A DNA stretch of 10,217 nucleotides from Methylocystaceae bacterium (GCA_003105285.1 PQAN01000322.1:1-10217); one strand, 5' to 3'; shown: positions 1 to 7,487, counted from the first letter of the stretch. Numbers and translations: made by a program. Notes: generated from the letters alone by a model not told the origin.

Positions 1-1
1 C

Positions 2-178
2 GCGCTCGGCCTCGTCGTCGCCATGCTGTCGATCACCGGCGTCTATATCTGGTGGAAGAAGCGGCGGGCTCGGAAAATATCCTCGGCCCGTTCGCGTGAA
101 CGCGCCCCTGCGCCGCCGCTCGATGCAGGCGCGCTCGGCGAGGCGGTCGCGGGCGCGCCCTTCGTCGAAGACGCTTGA
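2..178 (+). CDS. PepSY-associated TM protein, C-terminal fragment
   Basis: Only the last 58 codons are in the window; the gene enters from the left edge in frame 2 and stops at TGA 176-178. The visible part begins with a hydrophobic helix (about residues 1-18) that ends in the segment SITGVYIWWKKR. This is the form of the last membrane helix of PepSY_TM proteins, with the aromatic/lysine border at the cytoplasmic face. A basic stretch and an Ala/Pro-rich soluble tail of about 35 residues follow. Proteins of this family usually have about four membrane helices with PepSY domains between them. They often sit next to TonB-dependent siderophore receptors, where some take part in releasing or reducing the imported ferric complex. 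That role is inferred from the family, not seen here. The gene converges on the minus-strand operon. With so little of the protein visible, the family call rests on one helix and its flank. Confidence 0.72.
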   Translation, partial: ALGLVVAMLSITGVYIWWKKRRARKISSARSRERAPAPPLDAGALGEAVAGAPFVEDA

Positions 179-205
179 TGCGAAGTCTGCCCGATCGACT
201 CGCAT
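178..205 (+). other. Hairpin abutting the PepSY stop codon
   Basis: ATGCGA (178-183) pairs with TCGCAT (200-205), and GTC (185-187) with GAC (197-199). This gives a nine-pair stem with one bulged A (184) and a nine-base loop. It starts at the last base of the PepSY stop codon. No T-run follows on the plus strand, so it does not meet the form of an intrinsic terminator. It may protect the 3' end of the transcript or be fortuitous. Confidence 0.3.
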
Positions 206-236
206 GTAGCGGAAAGCGAGCCGGAGGAGTTCGGCC

Positions 237-280
237 AAAAAAAGAGTCGTCGCCTCGATCGCTATGCTCTTGGCGATGAC
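237..280 (-). terminator. Possible intrinsic terminator of the minus-strand operon
   Basis: On the minus strand GTCATCGCC (280-272) can pair with GGCGACGAC (254-246) across a 17-base loop, with a single A-C mismatch. The bases TC and then a run of seven T (243-237) follow directly. A stem followed by a T-run is the form of a rho-independent terminator. It lies about 255 bases beyond the stop codon of the last operon gene, which would leave a long 3' untranslated region. The large loop and internal mismatch weaken the call. Confidence 0.42.
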
Positions 281-313
281 AAGCGACGCACTCGGACGGA
301 TTTCGTATCAGGA

Positions 314-334
314 GCCGCCTCCGCCGGAGGTGGC
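314..334. other. GC-rich hairpin in the convergent intergenic stretch
   Basis: GCCGCCTCC (314-322) and GGAGGTGGC (326-334) form a nine-pair stem with one G-T wobble and a three-base loop, GCC. No T-run follows on either strand. It could slow RNA polymerase or stabilise the 3' end of the operon transcript before the terminator-like element at 237-280. A chance palindrome is also possible in DNA this rich in GC. Confidence 0.3.
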
Positions 335-534
335 GGCGAGTCGCGCCATCTTGTCGTGGACTAAACATCGTGCTCGAACGAAATCGATCCAGAAAGTTTC
401 TCGATCAGTGAATGCCATGGACGAGTTTCGCCATTACGATTCCTAGCGCGAAGCGCCATAGAACGATTTTTCAGACCGCTTTCCAAACACTCGACGAACT
501 GGTCTTCGATCTCGCCGCGGCCGACGCGGCGCGC

Positions 535-1992
535 TCAAATCGAGAGTCGCCGCAGCCTCAAAAGTCCCCAAGCGCTGATCAGCGCCGTAGGAACGAGGAG
601 CTGCATAAGGCTCGAGGCGCCGCGGCTCACCGTCTCCGCGATGCGATCTTCCGTCCACACGAAGCGCGGCGCCGTGCGAAACTCGGCTTCGGTCAGCAGC
701 GTGCGAGTCGATATTCGCGGAAGCGCCCGGCCCATCTTGTCGCGGTAGAATTCCGCCGCCGCATGCTGGAGGCGAGAATAACGGTCGAAGCTGGTCCCGG
801 CAATGTCGCTCATCCCTTCGAAAGCAATCGCCGCTGGCGAGACGATGCGGAAAGCGTCGACGAAATCTCGCCGCTCCGCGGCGCGCGTCTCGTAGTTTCG
901 CACCCAGGGACGCATAGTCTCCGAAATCTCTTGGTGCATTTTGAGCGCTCTGAGCAGAGTCGGTTGCAAGACGGCTTTTCCGTCCTTCGGCGTCGGATCG
1001 CGCAAGGTGTCGTAATCGGTTCGGTCGAGATCGGCGCTATGGCGCGCCGCCTCGTCCATCGCTCTGTTCAGCATCTCCACCATGATCGTGCGCGAAGGCG
1101 TCGGATAGGACGCATCGACCACGAGATTGAGAGCGACAGGCGCCGCCAGCGTCAGAACGAGCCATGCGCCGACCAGCGCCATCGCGTTGAAGGCCGAGGA
1201 TTTTCCAAGAGTGTTTACCAGGATCGCGAGGGCGAGCCAGAAGAGCCCGTAACCGAGAGCGAGCGCCGACCACAGACCGTAGGCAATGAAGAACTCGTTT
1301 CGATCCTCAACGGGACGAAAGAGGAGCAGCGCCGAGAGCGGCACGACGAAGAGCGGCGCCGCGAGCACGGCCGCTCTCGCCGCCGCCTTTCCGAGTGTGA
1401 CGGCGATCGGCGACACGGGCTGCGCGAGCAGCAAACGCAGCGTTCCCTGTTCACGTTCGGCGGAGAGCAGATTGTATCCGAGACCAAAGACGAGCAAAGG
1501 CAACAGGAAGACGACGACGAAGGCGACGTCGAAGTGGCCAGCCGACAAATGCCACGGATTCTCGATGTCGCTTTCATAGAGGAAGCTCGCCTCACTCTGT
1601 CCGACAACCTGCAAATGGTTGGGCAGCAGATCGGACTGCCCGAGCGCGAGGGGCGCGAGAGGCGCAGTCGGCATCATCGCATACTGCGATCCTGGATTGG
1701 TGACGAGCGCCGTCGGCGAGGCGACGGGAGTGGGCTCCCTGCTCGCCTCCGCCGACCCGATCTGCGCCGCAAGCGCCTCGAATCGCTTGCTCTGCTCTCC
1801 GGTGAGCCTCGAGAGCAGCGCGTCCCTTTCGTCGATCCGCAGCACTCCGTTCGCGACGCCGCCGACGAGAAGCGCGCTCAGCAGCACGACGACAATCGGT
1901 AGGCTGCGTTCGCGCCACAACAGCACGATTTCCCGTCGCGCCACCGTGAGGAAGACGCTCGGCGGGCGCTGGCTGGCCTCCATCCGAATCAT
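535..1992 (-). CDS. ABC-2 type permease, DUF3526 family (second of pair)
   Basis: This 485-residue inner-membrane protein is the likely second half of the membrane channel served by the ATPase at 3425-4129. Six hydrophobic segments are visible at about residues 31-50, 155-174, 203-224, 237-258, 268-290 and 461-480. Two long loops (about 51-154 and 291-460) are presumably periplasmic. The segment SAEREQGTLRLL (177-188) is the charged coupling motif that ABC-2 proteins such as NosY carry after their second helix. The stretch APLAPLALGQSDL (110-122) and the following NPWHL (145-149) resemble the DUF3526 family pattern. The start at 1992 is chosen because GGAGGG lies 10 bases upstream; the next ATG (1983) would be 19 bases away. 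It begins 18 bases after the stop of its partner gene and is the last gene of the operon. The substrate is unknown. The family call is firm, and pairing with the neighbouring permease is inferred. Confidence 0.88.
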   Translation of the reverse strand: MIRMEASQRPPSVFLTVARREIVLLWRERSLPIVVVLLSALLVGGVANGVLRIDERDALLSRLTGEQSKRFEALAAQIGSAEASREPTPVASPTALVTNPGSQYAMMPTAPLAPLALGQSDLLPNHLQVVGQSEASFLYESDIENPWHLSAGHFDVAFVVVFLLPLLVFGLGYNLLSAEREQGTLRLLLAQPVSPIAVTLGKAAARAAVLAAPLFVVPLSALLLFRPVEDRNEFFIAYGLWSALALGYGLFWLALAILVNTLGKSSAFNAMALVGAWLVLTLAAPVALNLVVDASYPTPSRTIMVEMLNRAMDEAARHSADLDRTDYDTLRDPTPKDGKAVLQPTLLRALKMHQEISETMRPWVRNYETRAAERRDFVDAFRIVSPAAIAFEGMSDIAGTSFDRYSRLQHAAAEFYRDKMGRALPRISTRTLLTEAEFRTAPRFVWTEDRIAETVSRGASSLMQLLVPTALISAWGLLRLRRLSI

Positions 1993-2002
1993 GATAACAA
2001 GT

Positions 2003-2008
2003 CCCTCC
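2003..2008 (-). promoter_or_regulatory. Ribosome-binding site of the second DUF3526 permease gene
   Basis: GGAGGG on the minus strand lies two bases after the stop codon of the upstream permease gene and 10 bases before the ATG at 1992. It decides between two in-frame ATG codons three codons apart, favouring the upstream one. Confidence 0.7.
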
Positions 2009-2010
2009 GG

Positions 2011-3393
2011 TCAGAGCGGTCGCAGGCGGCGCGTTGCGCCGACTGTCGCAGCCAGCGACAGGACGAAGCCGATCGCCAATATGGCGACGTCGGGCCAACA
2101 GCGCGCCAGCACGAAGTCGTAAGAAGGCATGTGGTAGTCGAAAGGCGGCACCTTTCGCCACAGATCGGGTTGTGCCTGATAGTTGTAGCCCAGCGAGCCG
2201 CCATGGGCGATGCGGTCGCTGCTCATCATGTCCTGGATGAGGCGGCGTTGCGTCTCGGCAGCGGCTGCGAAATCTCGCTGATGGGCGAGGTCGGTCCCCG
2301 CCATGCCCATGGACAGACCGCGCAACGCGACGAGCGGTGAGGCGACGCCCAGCCACTCCTGCAAGCGCTGCTGACGTTCGAAAATATTCCACAGCTCGTC
2401 GTAATGCCTGTCGAAGACGCCATAGCCGGCATGATCGTCGACCCAGAGGGCTCTGCCGGAGTCCTCGGCCGGCACCTCCTGCCAGCTCTTCACGTGGAAA
2501 GTCTCCTCAAACGCCTTACGGTTCGCGTCCGCGAGATCGGCGGAGAGCGCCGCCGTGAAGGCGGCGCGCGAGGGAGTGGGCAGCAGCGTGTGCGATGCTT
2601 CCGCCGCGGCGCGTGGAAGGACGATCGTCACGACGGTCCAGATCGCGAGCAGCGTGATGAGGGCGATACGAGCGCGCGACGCCATCGCCGAGACGGCGAG
2701 GGTTACGAACAGGAATGTCCCCAGATAGAGCCCGTAACCGATCGTGATCCAGAAGAGACGATGAAGATTGTCGGCGAGCGTCTTCGCGGCGGCGGCCTCG
2801 AAAACGGCGACGAGCGACAAGGCGACGGCGGGAACGAGGAGCGCCGCCGCCGCGCCGGCAATCGCCGCCGCCTTGCCCCACAACAACCGTGACGGGGCGA
2901 CGCCGAGGCTTGCGAGCTGCCTCAGCGTTCCCTGCTCGCGCTCGCCCGCGAACGCGTCGAATCCGATGAGGACGACGATGAGCGGCGCGAGAACCTGCAG
3001 CACATAGGCCGCCGACAGATCGCCGAAGCGGCGCAGACCTGTCGCGTCCTGCGCCGGCCGGAAGCGGAAATCATTTTGCCTATGCGCCTCGAGCCAGACG
3101 GATTGCCCGACATAGGGCTCGAGCCCGGGATCGAACAGCGAGAGCGGAGCTCGGGGCTTGAACACATGGATTCCGAGATGGGCGGCCGAATGTGGATTCT
3201 TCTGACCTTGATTCACCCAAGTCTCATATCCGTTCGCCTGCGCGCTGTCGCGTTCGGCGGCCGCCTCGCTCTGCGCGCGCCAGCCCACGGCGATCGACGC
3301 GATCAGCAAGAGAAGCGTCAGTCCACCGACGAAGGGCAAACGCCCGTCACGGACGAATCCGCGAAAATCTCTCATGGCGATGACCGAGATCAT
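2011..3393 (-). CDS. ABC-2 type permease, DUF3526 family (first of pair)
   Basis: This 460-residue inner-membrane protein is the first of two related permeases encoded after one ATPase gene. Hydrophobic segments lie at about residues 21-38, 129-147, 174-198, 213-235, 243-262 and 432-450. Large loops at about 39-128 and 263-430 are presumably periplasmic and may bind substrate. AGEREQGTLRQL (149-160) after the second helix is the ABC-2 coupling motif and matches the same site in the partner at 535-1992. The first loop carries KPRAPLSLFDPG (79-90), aligning in position with the Pro-rich loop of the partner. The ATG at 3393 is preferred because AAGGAG lies seven bases upstream; the ATG at codon 7 has no such spacing. 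The gene starts 31 bases after the ATPase stop codon. The two permeases are clearly diverged, which suggests an obligate heterodimer. Substrate and direction are not evident; comparison with Nos-type and other ABC-2 systems favours export. Confidence 0.88.
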   Translation of the reverse strand: MISVIAMRDFRGFVRDGRLPFVGGLTLLLLIASIAVGWRAQSEAAAERDSAQANGYETWVNQGQKNPHSAAHLGIHVFKPRAPLSLFDPGLEPYVGQSVWLEAHRQNDFRFRPAQDATGLRRFGDLSAAYVLQVLAPLIVVLIGFDAFAGEREQGTLRQLASLGVAPSRLLWGKAAAIAGAAAALLVPAVALSLVAVFEAAAAKTLADNLHRLFWITIGYGLYLGTFLFVTLAVSAMASRARIALITLLAIWTVVTIVLPRAAAEASHTLLPTPSRAAFTAALSADLADANRKAFEETFHVKSWQEVPAEDSGRALWVDDHAGYGVFDRHYDELWNIFERQQRLQEWLGVASPLVALRGLSMGMAGTDLAHQRDFAAAAETQRRLIQDMMSSDRIAHGGSLGYNYQAQPDLWRKVPPFDYHMPSYDFVLARCWPDVAILAIGFVLSLAATVGATRRLRPL

Positions 3394-3424
3394 CGACGAT
3401 CTCCTTTTCTTCTCTGCGCCGGCT

Positions 3425-4129
3425 TCAGGCCCGCATCACGTCGAGATAGAGTTCTTCGAGATCGGCGTGGCCGATGTCGCGCGCCTCGAGATCGGCGACG
3501 ATCCTGCCACGTCGGGCGATGCCGATGCGCGAACCGGTCTGCTTCGCATTGAAGAGATCATGCGTCGCCATCAGAACGGCCACGCTGCGCTCGCTCGCCT
3601 TTTTCAAGAGCCGCGAGAATTCGTTGGCGGCTTGCGGATCGAGACCGGAGGTCGGCTCGTCGAGCAGCAGCGCCTTCGCCTCCTTGGCGAAGGCGATCGC
3701 GACGCCGACCTTCTGGCGCATGCCTTTGGAGTAATGCGCGACACGTCTGTCGGCCGCGGTGGGGTCGAGCCCGACCTCATCGAGAAGCTCGAGCAGCCGC
3801 GATCGCCCGAGGCGCCGACCGGAGGCGAGCGTCACGAAATAATCGAGATTTTCGATGCCTGAGAGCGTGGGATAGAGGGTCACCTGCTCGGGAATATAAG
3901 CGACGTGCTTTTTCGTCTCGAGCGGTCGCTCGGCCACGTCGAGATCGTTGATCCACGCATTTCCGTCGCTCGCCTGCACGAAATTCAACAATATGTTGAT
4001 GAGCGTGGTCTTGCCAGCGCCGTTCGCGCCGAGCAGGCAATAGATTTCGCCGGCCGCCACGTCCAGGTCGACCTCGTCGAGCGCGCGGATTCCGTCGAAA
4101 AGCTTACTGAGTCGCCGCGTCTTGATCAT
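3425..4129 (-). CDS. ABC transporter ATPase, NosF/CcmA-like
   Basis: This is a 234-residue cytoplasmic nucleotide-binding protein that should power the two DUF3526 permeases encoded just downstream. All ATPase motifs are intact. Walker A is GANGAGKT (34-41), the Q-loop glutamine is Q82 in YIPEQ, and the signature is YSKGM (133-137). Walker B is LLLDEP, with D157 and the catalytic E158. The D-loop is SGLD (161-164) and the H-loop histidine is H190 (ATHD). The YSKGMRQ form of the signature and the YIPEQVTLYP stretch after the Walker A region resemble NosF-type ATPases of ABC-2 exporters rather than importers. The length is that of a single-domain ATPase without a regulatory tail, so it must act as a homodimer. 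The ATG at 4129 has GGAG six bases upstream. Both signal and start lie inside the end of the RND gene (26-base overlap), pointing to translational coupling. Substrate specificity cannot be read from the ATPase. Confidence 0.93.
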   Translation of the reverse strand: MIKTRRLSKLFDGIRALDEVDLDVAAGEIYCLLGANGAGKTTLINILLNFVQASDGNAWINDLDVAERPLETKKHVAYIPEQVTLYPTLSGIENLDYFVTLASGRRLGRSRLLELLDEVGLDPTAADRRVAHYSKGMRQKVGVAIAFAKEAKALLLDEPTSGLDPQAANEFSRLLKKASERSVAVLMATHDLFNAKQTGSRIGIARRGRIVADLEARDIGHADLEELYLDVMRA

Positions 4130-4139
4130 CGTTTGCTCC
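4104..4139 (-). promoter_or_regulatory. Overlap of the RND tail with the ABC ATPase start
   Basis: The GGAG signal (4139-4136) and the ATG (4129) of the ATPase gene are inside the last codons of the MdtC-like gene, which ends at TAA 4106-4104. The 26-base overlap in a different frame means that ribosomes finishing the RND gene pass over the ATPase start. This ties the ABC module to the RND module at the translational level. Confidence 0.7.
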
Positions 4140-7100
4140 GGAATCTGTGATCGTATCGGACATCGTCGTCGCTACTGCAGGCAGGCGCGACGCCGAATCT
4201 TCGTTGCGCCGCCAGGACGACGCCGTGAATGTCGAGCAGAGTCGCCTCATTACCGCGGATCCCGCAGTCGCCAACCGGTCGAAACAAAGATAGATGATCG
4301 GTGTCGTATAGAGCGTCAACGCCTGGCTGACGACCAATCCGCCGATGATCGCGACGCCGAGCGGCTGGCGAAGCTCGGCGCCTTCGGCCGTTCCGACAGC
4401 GAGCGGCGCGGCGCCGAGAATGGCTGCCGCCGTGGTCATCATGATCGGCCGAAAGCGTGTCAGACAGGCGCGACGGATCGCCTCCACGGGCGTGAGCCCG
4501 TCGCGCTCGCCGGCGATCGCCACGTCGATCATCATGATCGCGTTCTTCGCGACGATGCCGGTGAGCAGAATGACGCCGACGAAGGCGATGATCGAGAACT
4601 CCATCCGCGCCGCCATCAGCGCGAGGATCGCGCCGATTCCGGCAGGCGGCAGCGTGGACAAAATCGTGACCGGATGGATGAAGCTCTCGTAGAGCATGCC
4701 GAGGATGATATAGATCGCGGCGAGCGCGAGAAAGATCAGGACGATCTCCTTGACGACGAGCTTCTGGAACGCGAGCGCGGTCCCGGAGAATCCAGAATGG
4801 ATCGACGCCGGCATATGGATCGCGACCTTCGTGCGCTCGATCGCCGCCATGGCGTCACCGAGCGCCACATTCGGCGACAGGTTGAAGGAGATCGACACCG
4901 AGCCGAACGCTCCCGCGTGCGACACGGCGAGCGGCGCCGTCCGCGTCTCGAACCGCGCGAAGGCCGAGAGCGGGATCATCGCGTCGGCCGTCGAGCTGAC
5001 TGCGGGGCTCGTCGATGTCGAGCCGCCCCCGCGGGCGGCGATGGCGTTGAGGCGCTGATTGCGCGCGGCGTCCGATGCCGCATCCACGCCGAGGGCGTTC
5101 GCTGCCGCTGCGATCGTTCCGGCCGGGGCGTTGGTGAGCTGCGCCCCGCCGACAGGTCCGCCCACGCGGCCAAGATAGATGTCGCTCAGCACATCCGGAT
5201 GACTGCGGTAGCGCGGCGCGACGTCCATGACGATGCGCCGCTGCGTCAGCGGCAGGTAGATCGTCGAGACCTGGCGTTGGCCGAAGGCGTCATAGAGCGC
5301 GCTGTCGATCTGACTGGCGCTCAGCCCGAACCGCTGCGCCCTGTCGCGATCGATCGCGACATGCGTCTCGAGCGCGCGGGGACGAGAGTCGATGTCCGGA
5401 CCAGCCACTTCCGGGACGCTGCGCAGAGCCACCGTCAGGCGCTCGGCCCAGATCCAGAGCTCCGTGAGATCGTCGCCACGCAGCTCATATTGATACTGCC
5501 CTTCCTTGCTCGATCGCGCCGAAAAGTTCGCGAGGTCTTGAGGGGCGATGAGACGCAGCGTCGTCCCCGGTATCCTGCTCACCGAACGCGCGAGCCGCGC
5601 ATTGACGTCGAAACAGCTTTCCTTGCGTTCGGAACGCAGTTTCAATTCGACATAGAGCTCGGCGGAGTTGCGGCTCGCTCCGTCCTCGATTACAGCGGCA
5701 AAGCTCTTGACGGAAGAATCGGCGAGAATCAGATCGGCGGCGCGCTCGAGCTTTTCTCGCATCGCCGCCGCGGACACGTTCTCGTCCGCTCGCAGCGTGC
5801 CGTAGAGCCGGCCCGGGTCCTGCTGCGGAAGCAGACCTTTCGGCGCCGTGGCGTAGAGATAGACGTCGAGACCGAGAACGGCGACGAAAGTCGCGAGCGT
5901 CCAGCGAGGATGACGCAGCACATAGGCGAGCGAGCGATCGTAGCCGTGCGCCAGATTGCGAAAGGCCGCATCGAGCGCCAGATCGAGACGACTGCGGCGG
6001 CTCGCGCGCTCCGGCTCCAGCAGGATCGCGCAGAGCATCGGCGTCGTCGTCAGTGAAACGACCAGCGAAATGGCGATCGCCGCGCAGAGCGTCACGGCGA
6101 ACTCGCCGATGACGCGGCCGATGAGATCGCCGAGGAACAGAAACGGAATGAAGATCGCGATCAGCGACGCGCTGATCGTGACGACAGTGAAGCCGACCTC
6201 TCCCACGCCTTGCAACGCAGCGGCGAGGCGCGGCTCTCCGCCCTCCATGCGCCGCGTGATGTTTTCGAGGACGATGACCGAATCGTCGACGACGAGTCCG
6301 ACGGCGACGATGAGCGCCATCAGCGAAATATTATCGAGACTATAGCGCATGAGATACATGACGCCCGCCGTGCCCAACAACGATACGGCGGCTGCGATCG
6401 CCGGAATGACCGTCGCGCGAAGGCTGCGCAGGAAGACGAAAACGACGACGATGACAAGCACCATGCCGAGCACGAGACTATGCTCGAGATCGCGCAGCGA
6501 CGCGCGTATCGTCGCGGTGCGGTCGGAGATCATCTCGACGTCGATCGCCGGCGGCAGCGCCACACGAATCTCCTCGAGCCGCGCCGCGACGCGCTCGACC
6601 GTCTCGACGACATTCGCCCCCGAAACGCGATAGACGCGCAGCAGAACCGACGGCTCGCGGCCTGTAATCGCGAAAGGCCGGAGGTCTTCGATCGAGTCCG
6701 TCACTTCGGCGACGTCGGAGAGCCTGATCGGTCCCGCGTTGCGATAGGCGACGACGATGTCCTTCAGATCGGAGGCGGTGCGCGTCCCGTCGTTGGCGTA
6801 GACCTGAAGCCTTCGGCCCTGTGGCTCGATCACGCCCTTCGGGCTGTCGGCGTTGGCCGCGGCGATCGCCGCGCGCACGCTCTCGAGACCGATCCCATAT
6901 TTGGCCAGAGCGTCTGGATCGAGCTCGACCCTGACGGCGGTCGCCGACGATCCGAGCACGAATGTCTGGCCGACGCCCTGGACGGAGGCGATCTGCGGCT
7001 GCAGGATGCGCGACGCCACATCGTAGATGTTCTCGACACTCATCGTCTCCGACGTCAGCGAGAGATAGGTGATCGGCCAGAAAGCGGAGCTCGATTTGTA

Positions 7101-7487
7101 GACGGCGGGATTGGCCCGCAGCGCCGCCGGCAGATCGGCGCGCGCCGCGCTGACGGCGCCCTGCGCGTCGCGTGCGGCGCCGTTCACGTCGCGGCCGAGT
7201 CCGAACATGAGAAAGACGGCAGTCGTGCCCATGCTGCTGCGCGAGCCGATCTCGGTGACGTCGGCGATGGCGCCGAGGCGTCGTTCCAGAGGCGTCGCCA
7301 CCGTCGTCGCCATGACCTTCGGACTGGCGCCGGGCATTTGGGCCGAGACGCTGACGACCGGATAATCGAACTCCGGCATCGGCGCGGCGGGCAGGCGGAG
7401 CGCGGCCAACGCCCCCGCGAGCGCGACAGCGATCGTCAGCAGCGTCGTGGCGACGGGTCGATGGATGAAGGGGGCCGATATGTTCAT
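4104..7487 (-). CDS. RND efflux permease, MdtC/MuxC-like (HAE1 type)
   Basis: This 1127-residue inner-membrane proton/substrate antiporter should form a trimer with the neighbouring RND protein and work with an adaptor and an outer-membrane channel. The start MNISAPFIHRPVAT is the usual RND N-terminus, leading into helix 1 (about 11-30). The same frame stays open far upstream through the neighbouring gene, but that part has no RND homology and is not translated sequence. Helix 4 carries GLVVDDSVIVLENI with the proton-relay pair D401/D402. Helix 10 carries GIVAKNAIMMID with K981. Periplasmic domains fill about 31-336 and 547-911. It is about 100 residues longer than E. coli MdtC. The excess lies in an Ala/Gly/Ser-rich insertion (about 773-837) and an extended C-terminal tail after FDRL (1069-1072). 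Its ATG overlaps the stop of the upstream gene as ATGA with no good ribosome-binding site, so translation is probably coupled. Metal-pump (CusA-type) identity is less likely given the strong MdtC-like C-terminal half. Confidence 0.92.
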   Translation of the reverse strand: MNISAPFIHRPVATTLLTIAVALAGALAALRLPAAPMPEFDYPVVSVSAQMPGASPKVMATTVATPLERRLGAIADVTEIGSRSSMGTTAVFLMFGLGRDVNGAARDAQGAVSAARADLPAALRANPAVYKSSSAFWPITYLSLTSETMSVENIYDVASRILQPQIASVQGVGQTFVLGSSATAVRVELDPDALAKYGIGLESVRAAIAAANADSPKGVIEPQGRRLQVYANDGTRTASDLKDIVVAYRNAGPIRLSDVAEVTDSIEDLRPFAITGREPSVLLRVYRVSGANVVETVERVAARLEEIRVALPPAIDVEMISDRTATIRASLRDLEHSLVLGMVLVIVVVFVFLRSLRATVIPAIAAAVSLLGTAGVMYLMRYSLDNISLMALIVAVGLVVDDSVIVLENITRRMEGGEPRLAAALQGVGEVGFTVVTISASLIAIFIPFLFLGDLIGRVIGEFAVTLCAAIAISLVVSLTTTPMLCAILLEPERASRRSRLDLALDAAFRNLAHGYDRSLAYVLRHPRWTLATFVAVLGLDVYLYATAPKGLLPQQDPGRLYGTLRADENVSAAAMREKLERAADLILADSSVKSFAAVIEDGASRNSAELYVELKLRSERKESCFDVNARLARSVSRIPGTTLRLIAPQDLANFSARSSKEGQYQYELRGDDLTELWIWAERLTVALRSVPEVAGPDIDSRPRALETHVAIDRDRAQRFGLSASQIDSALYDAFGQRQVSTIYLPLTQRRIVMDVAPRYRSHPDVLSDIYLGRVGGPVGGAQLTNAPAGTIAAAANALGVDAASDAARNQRLNAIAARGGGSTSTSPAVSSTADAMIPLSAFARFETRTAPLAVSHAGAFGSVSISFNLSPNVALGDAMAAIERTKVAIHMPASIHSGFSGTALAFQKLVVKEIVLIFLALAAIYIILGMLYESFIHPVTILSTLPPAGIGAILALMAARMEFSIIAFVGVILLTGIVAKNAIMMIDVAIAGERDGLTPVEAIRRACLTRFRPIMMTTAAAILGAAPLAVGTAEGAELRQPLGVAIIGGLVVSQALTLYTTPIIYLCFDRLATAGSAVMRRLCSTFTASSWRRNEDSASRLPAVATTMSDTITDSGANDDQDAATQ
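7484..7487 (-). promoter_or_regulatory. ATGA stop-start overlap coupling the two RND genes
   Basis: On the minus strand the start codon ATG (7487-7485) of the MdtC-like gene overlaps the stop codon TGA (7486-7484) of the MdtB-like gene. The preceding bases on the minus strand contain no purine-rich ribosome-binding site of good quality. Reinitiation by ribosomes ending the first gene is the likely route, which would keep the two subunits in fixed proportion. Confidence 0.7.

Larger units (their letters stand above)
179..534. other. Gene-free stretch between convergent genes
   Basis: These 356 bases separate the stop codon of the PepSY gene (plus) from the stop codon of the last minus-strand permease gene. 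Short open frames exist on both strands, but none has a convincing ribosome-binding site or recognisable protein; I read them as chance frames in GC-rich DNA. As expected between convergent genes, the content looks like transcript 3' ends: a hairpin touching the PepSY stop codon (178-205), a hairpin with a T-run for the minus strand (237-280) and a GC-rich hairpin (314-334). A very weak further hairpin at 443-461 is followed by TTTTT at 467-471 on the plus strand. I see no promoter and no RNA gene. Confidence 0.6.

Noticed and set aside
264..446. Small plus-strand open frame of 60 codons in the intergenic stretch
   Set aside because: It has no ribosome-binding site, no recognisable protein and no membrane or signal segment, and it overlaps the terminator-like and GC-rich hairpins.
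443..471. Plus-strand hairpin followed by TTTTT as a terminator of the PepSY gene
   Set aside because: The stem is only about four continuous pairs plus three beyond a two-base bulge, with a five-base gap before the T-run. It is too weak and 265 bases from the stop codon.
412..1902. Long plus-strand open frame of 496 codons opposite the second permease gene
   Set aside because: It is antisense to a clear membrane-protein gene. Its translation is Arg/Glu/Asp-rich without domains, typical of the complement of GC-rich coding DNA.
1981..1983. Alternative ATG start of the second permease at 1983
   Set aside because: The GGAGGG signal would be 19 bases away, against 10 for the ATG at 1992.
4122..6056. 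Plus-strand open frame of 644 codons opposite the MdtC-like gene
   Set aside because: The composition is extremely Arg/Asp/Glu-rich with no recognisable motif, and the opposite strand encodes an intact RND protein. Stop codons are simply rare in this antisense frame.
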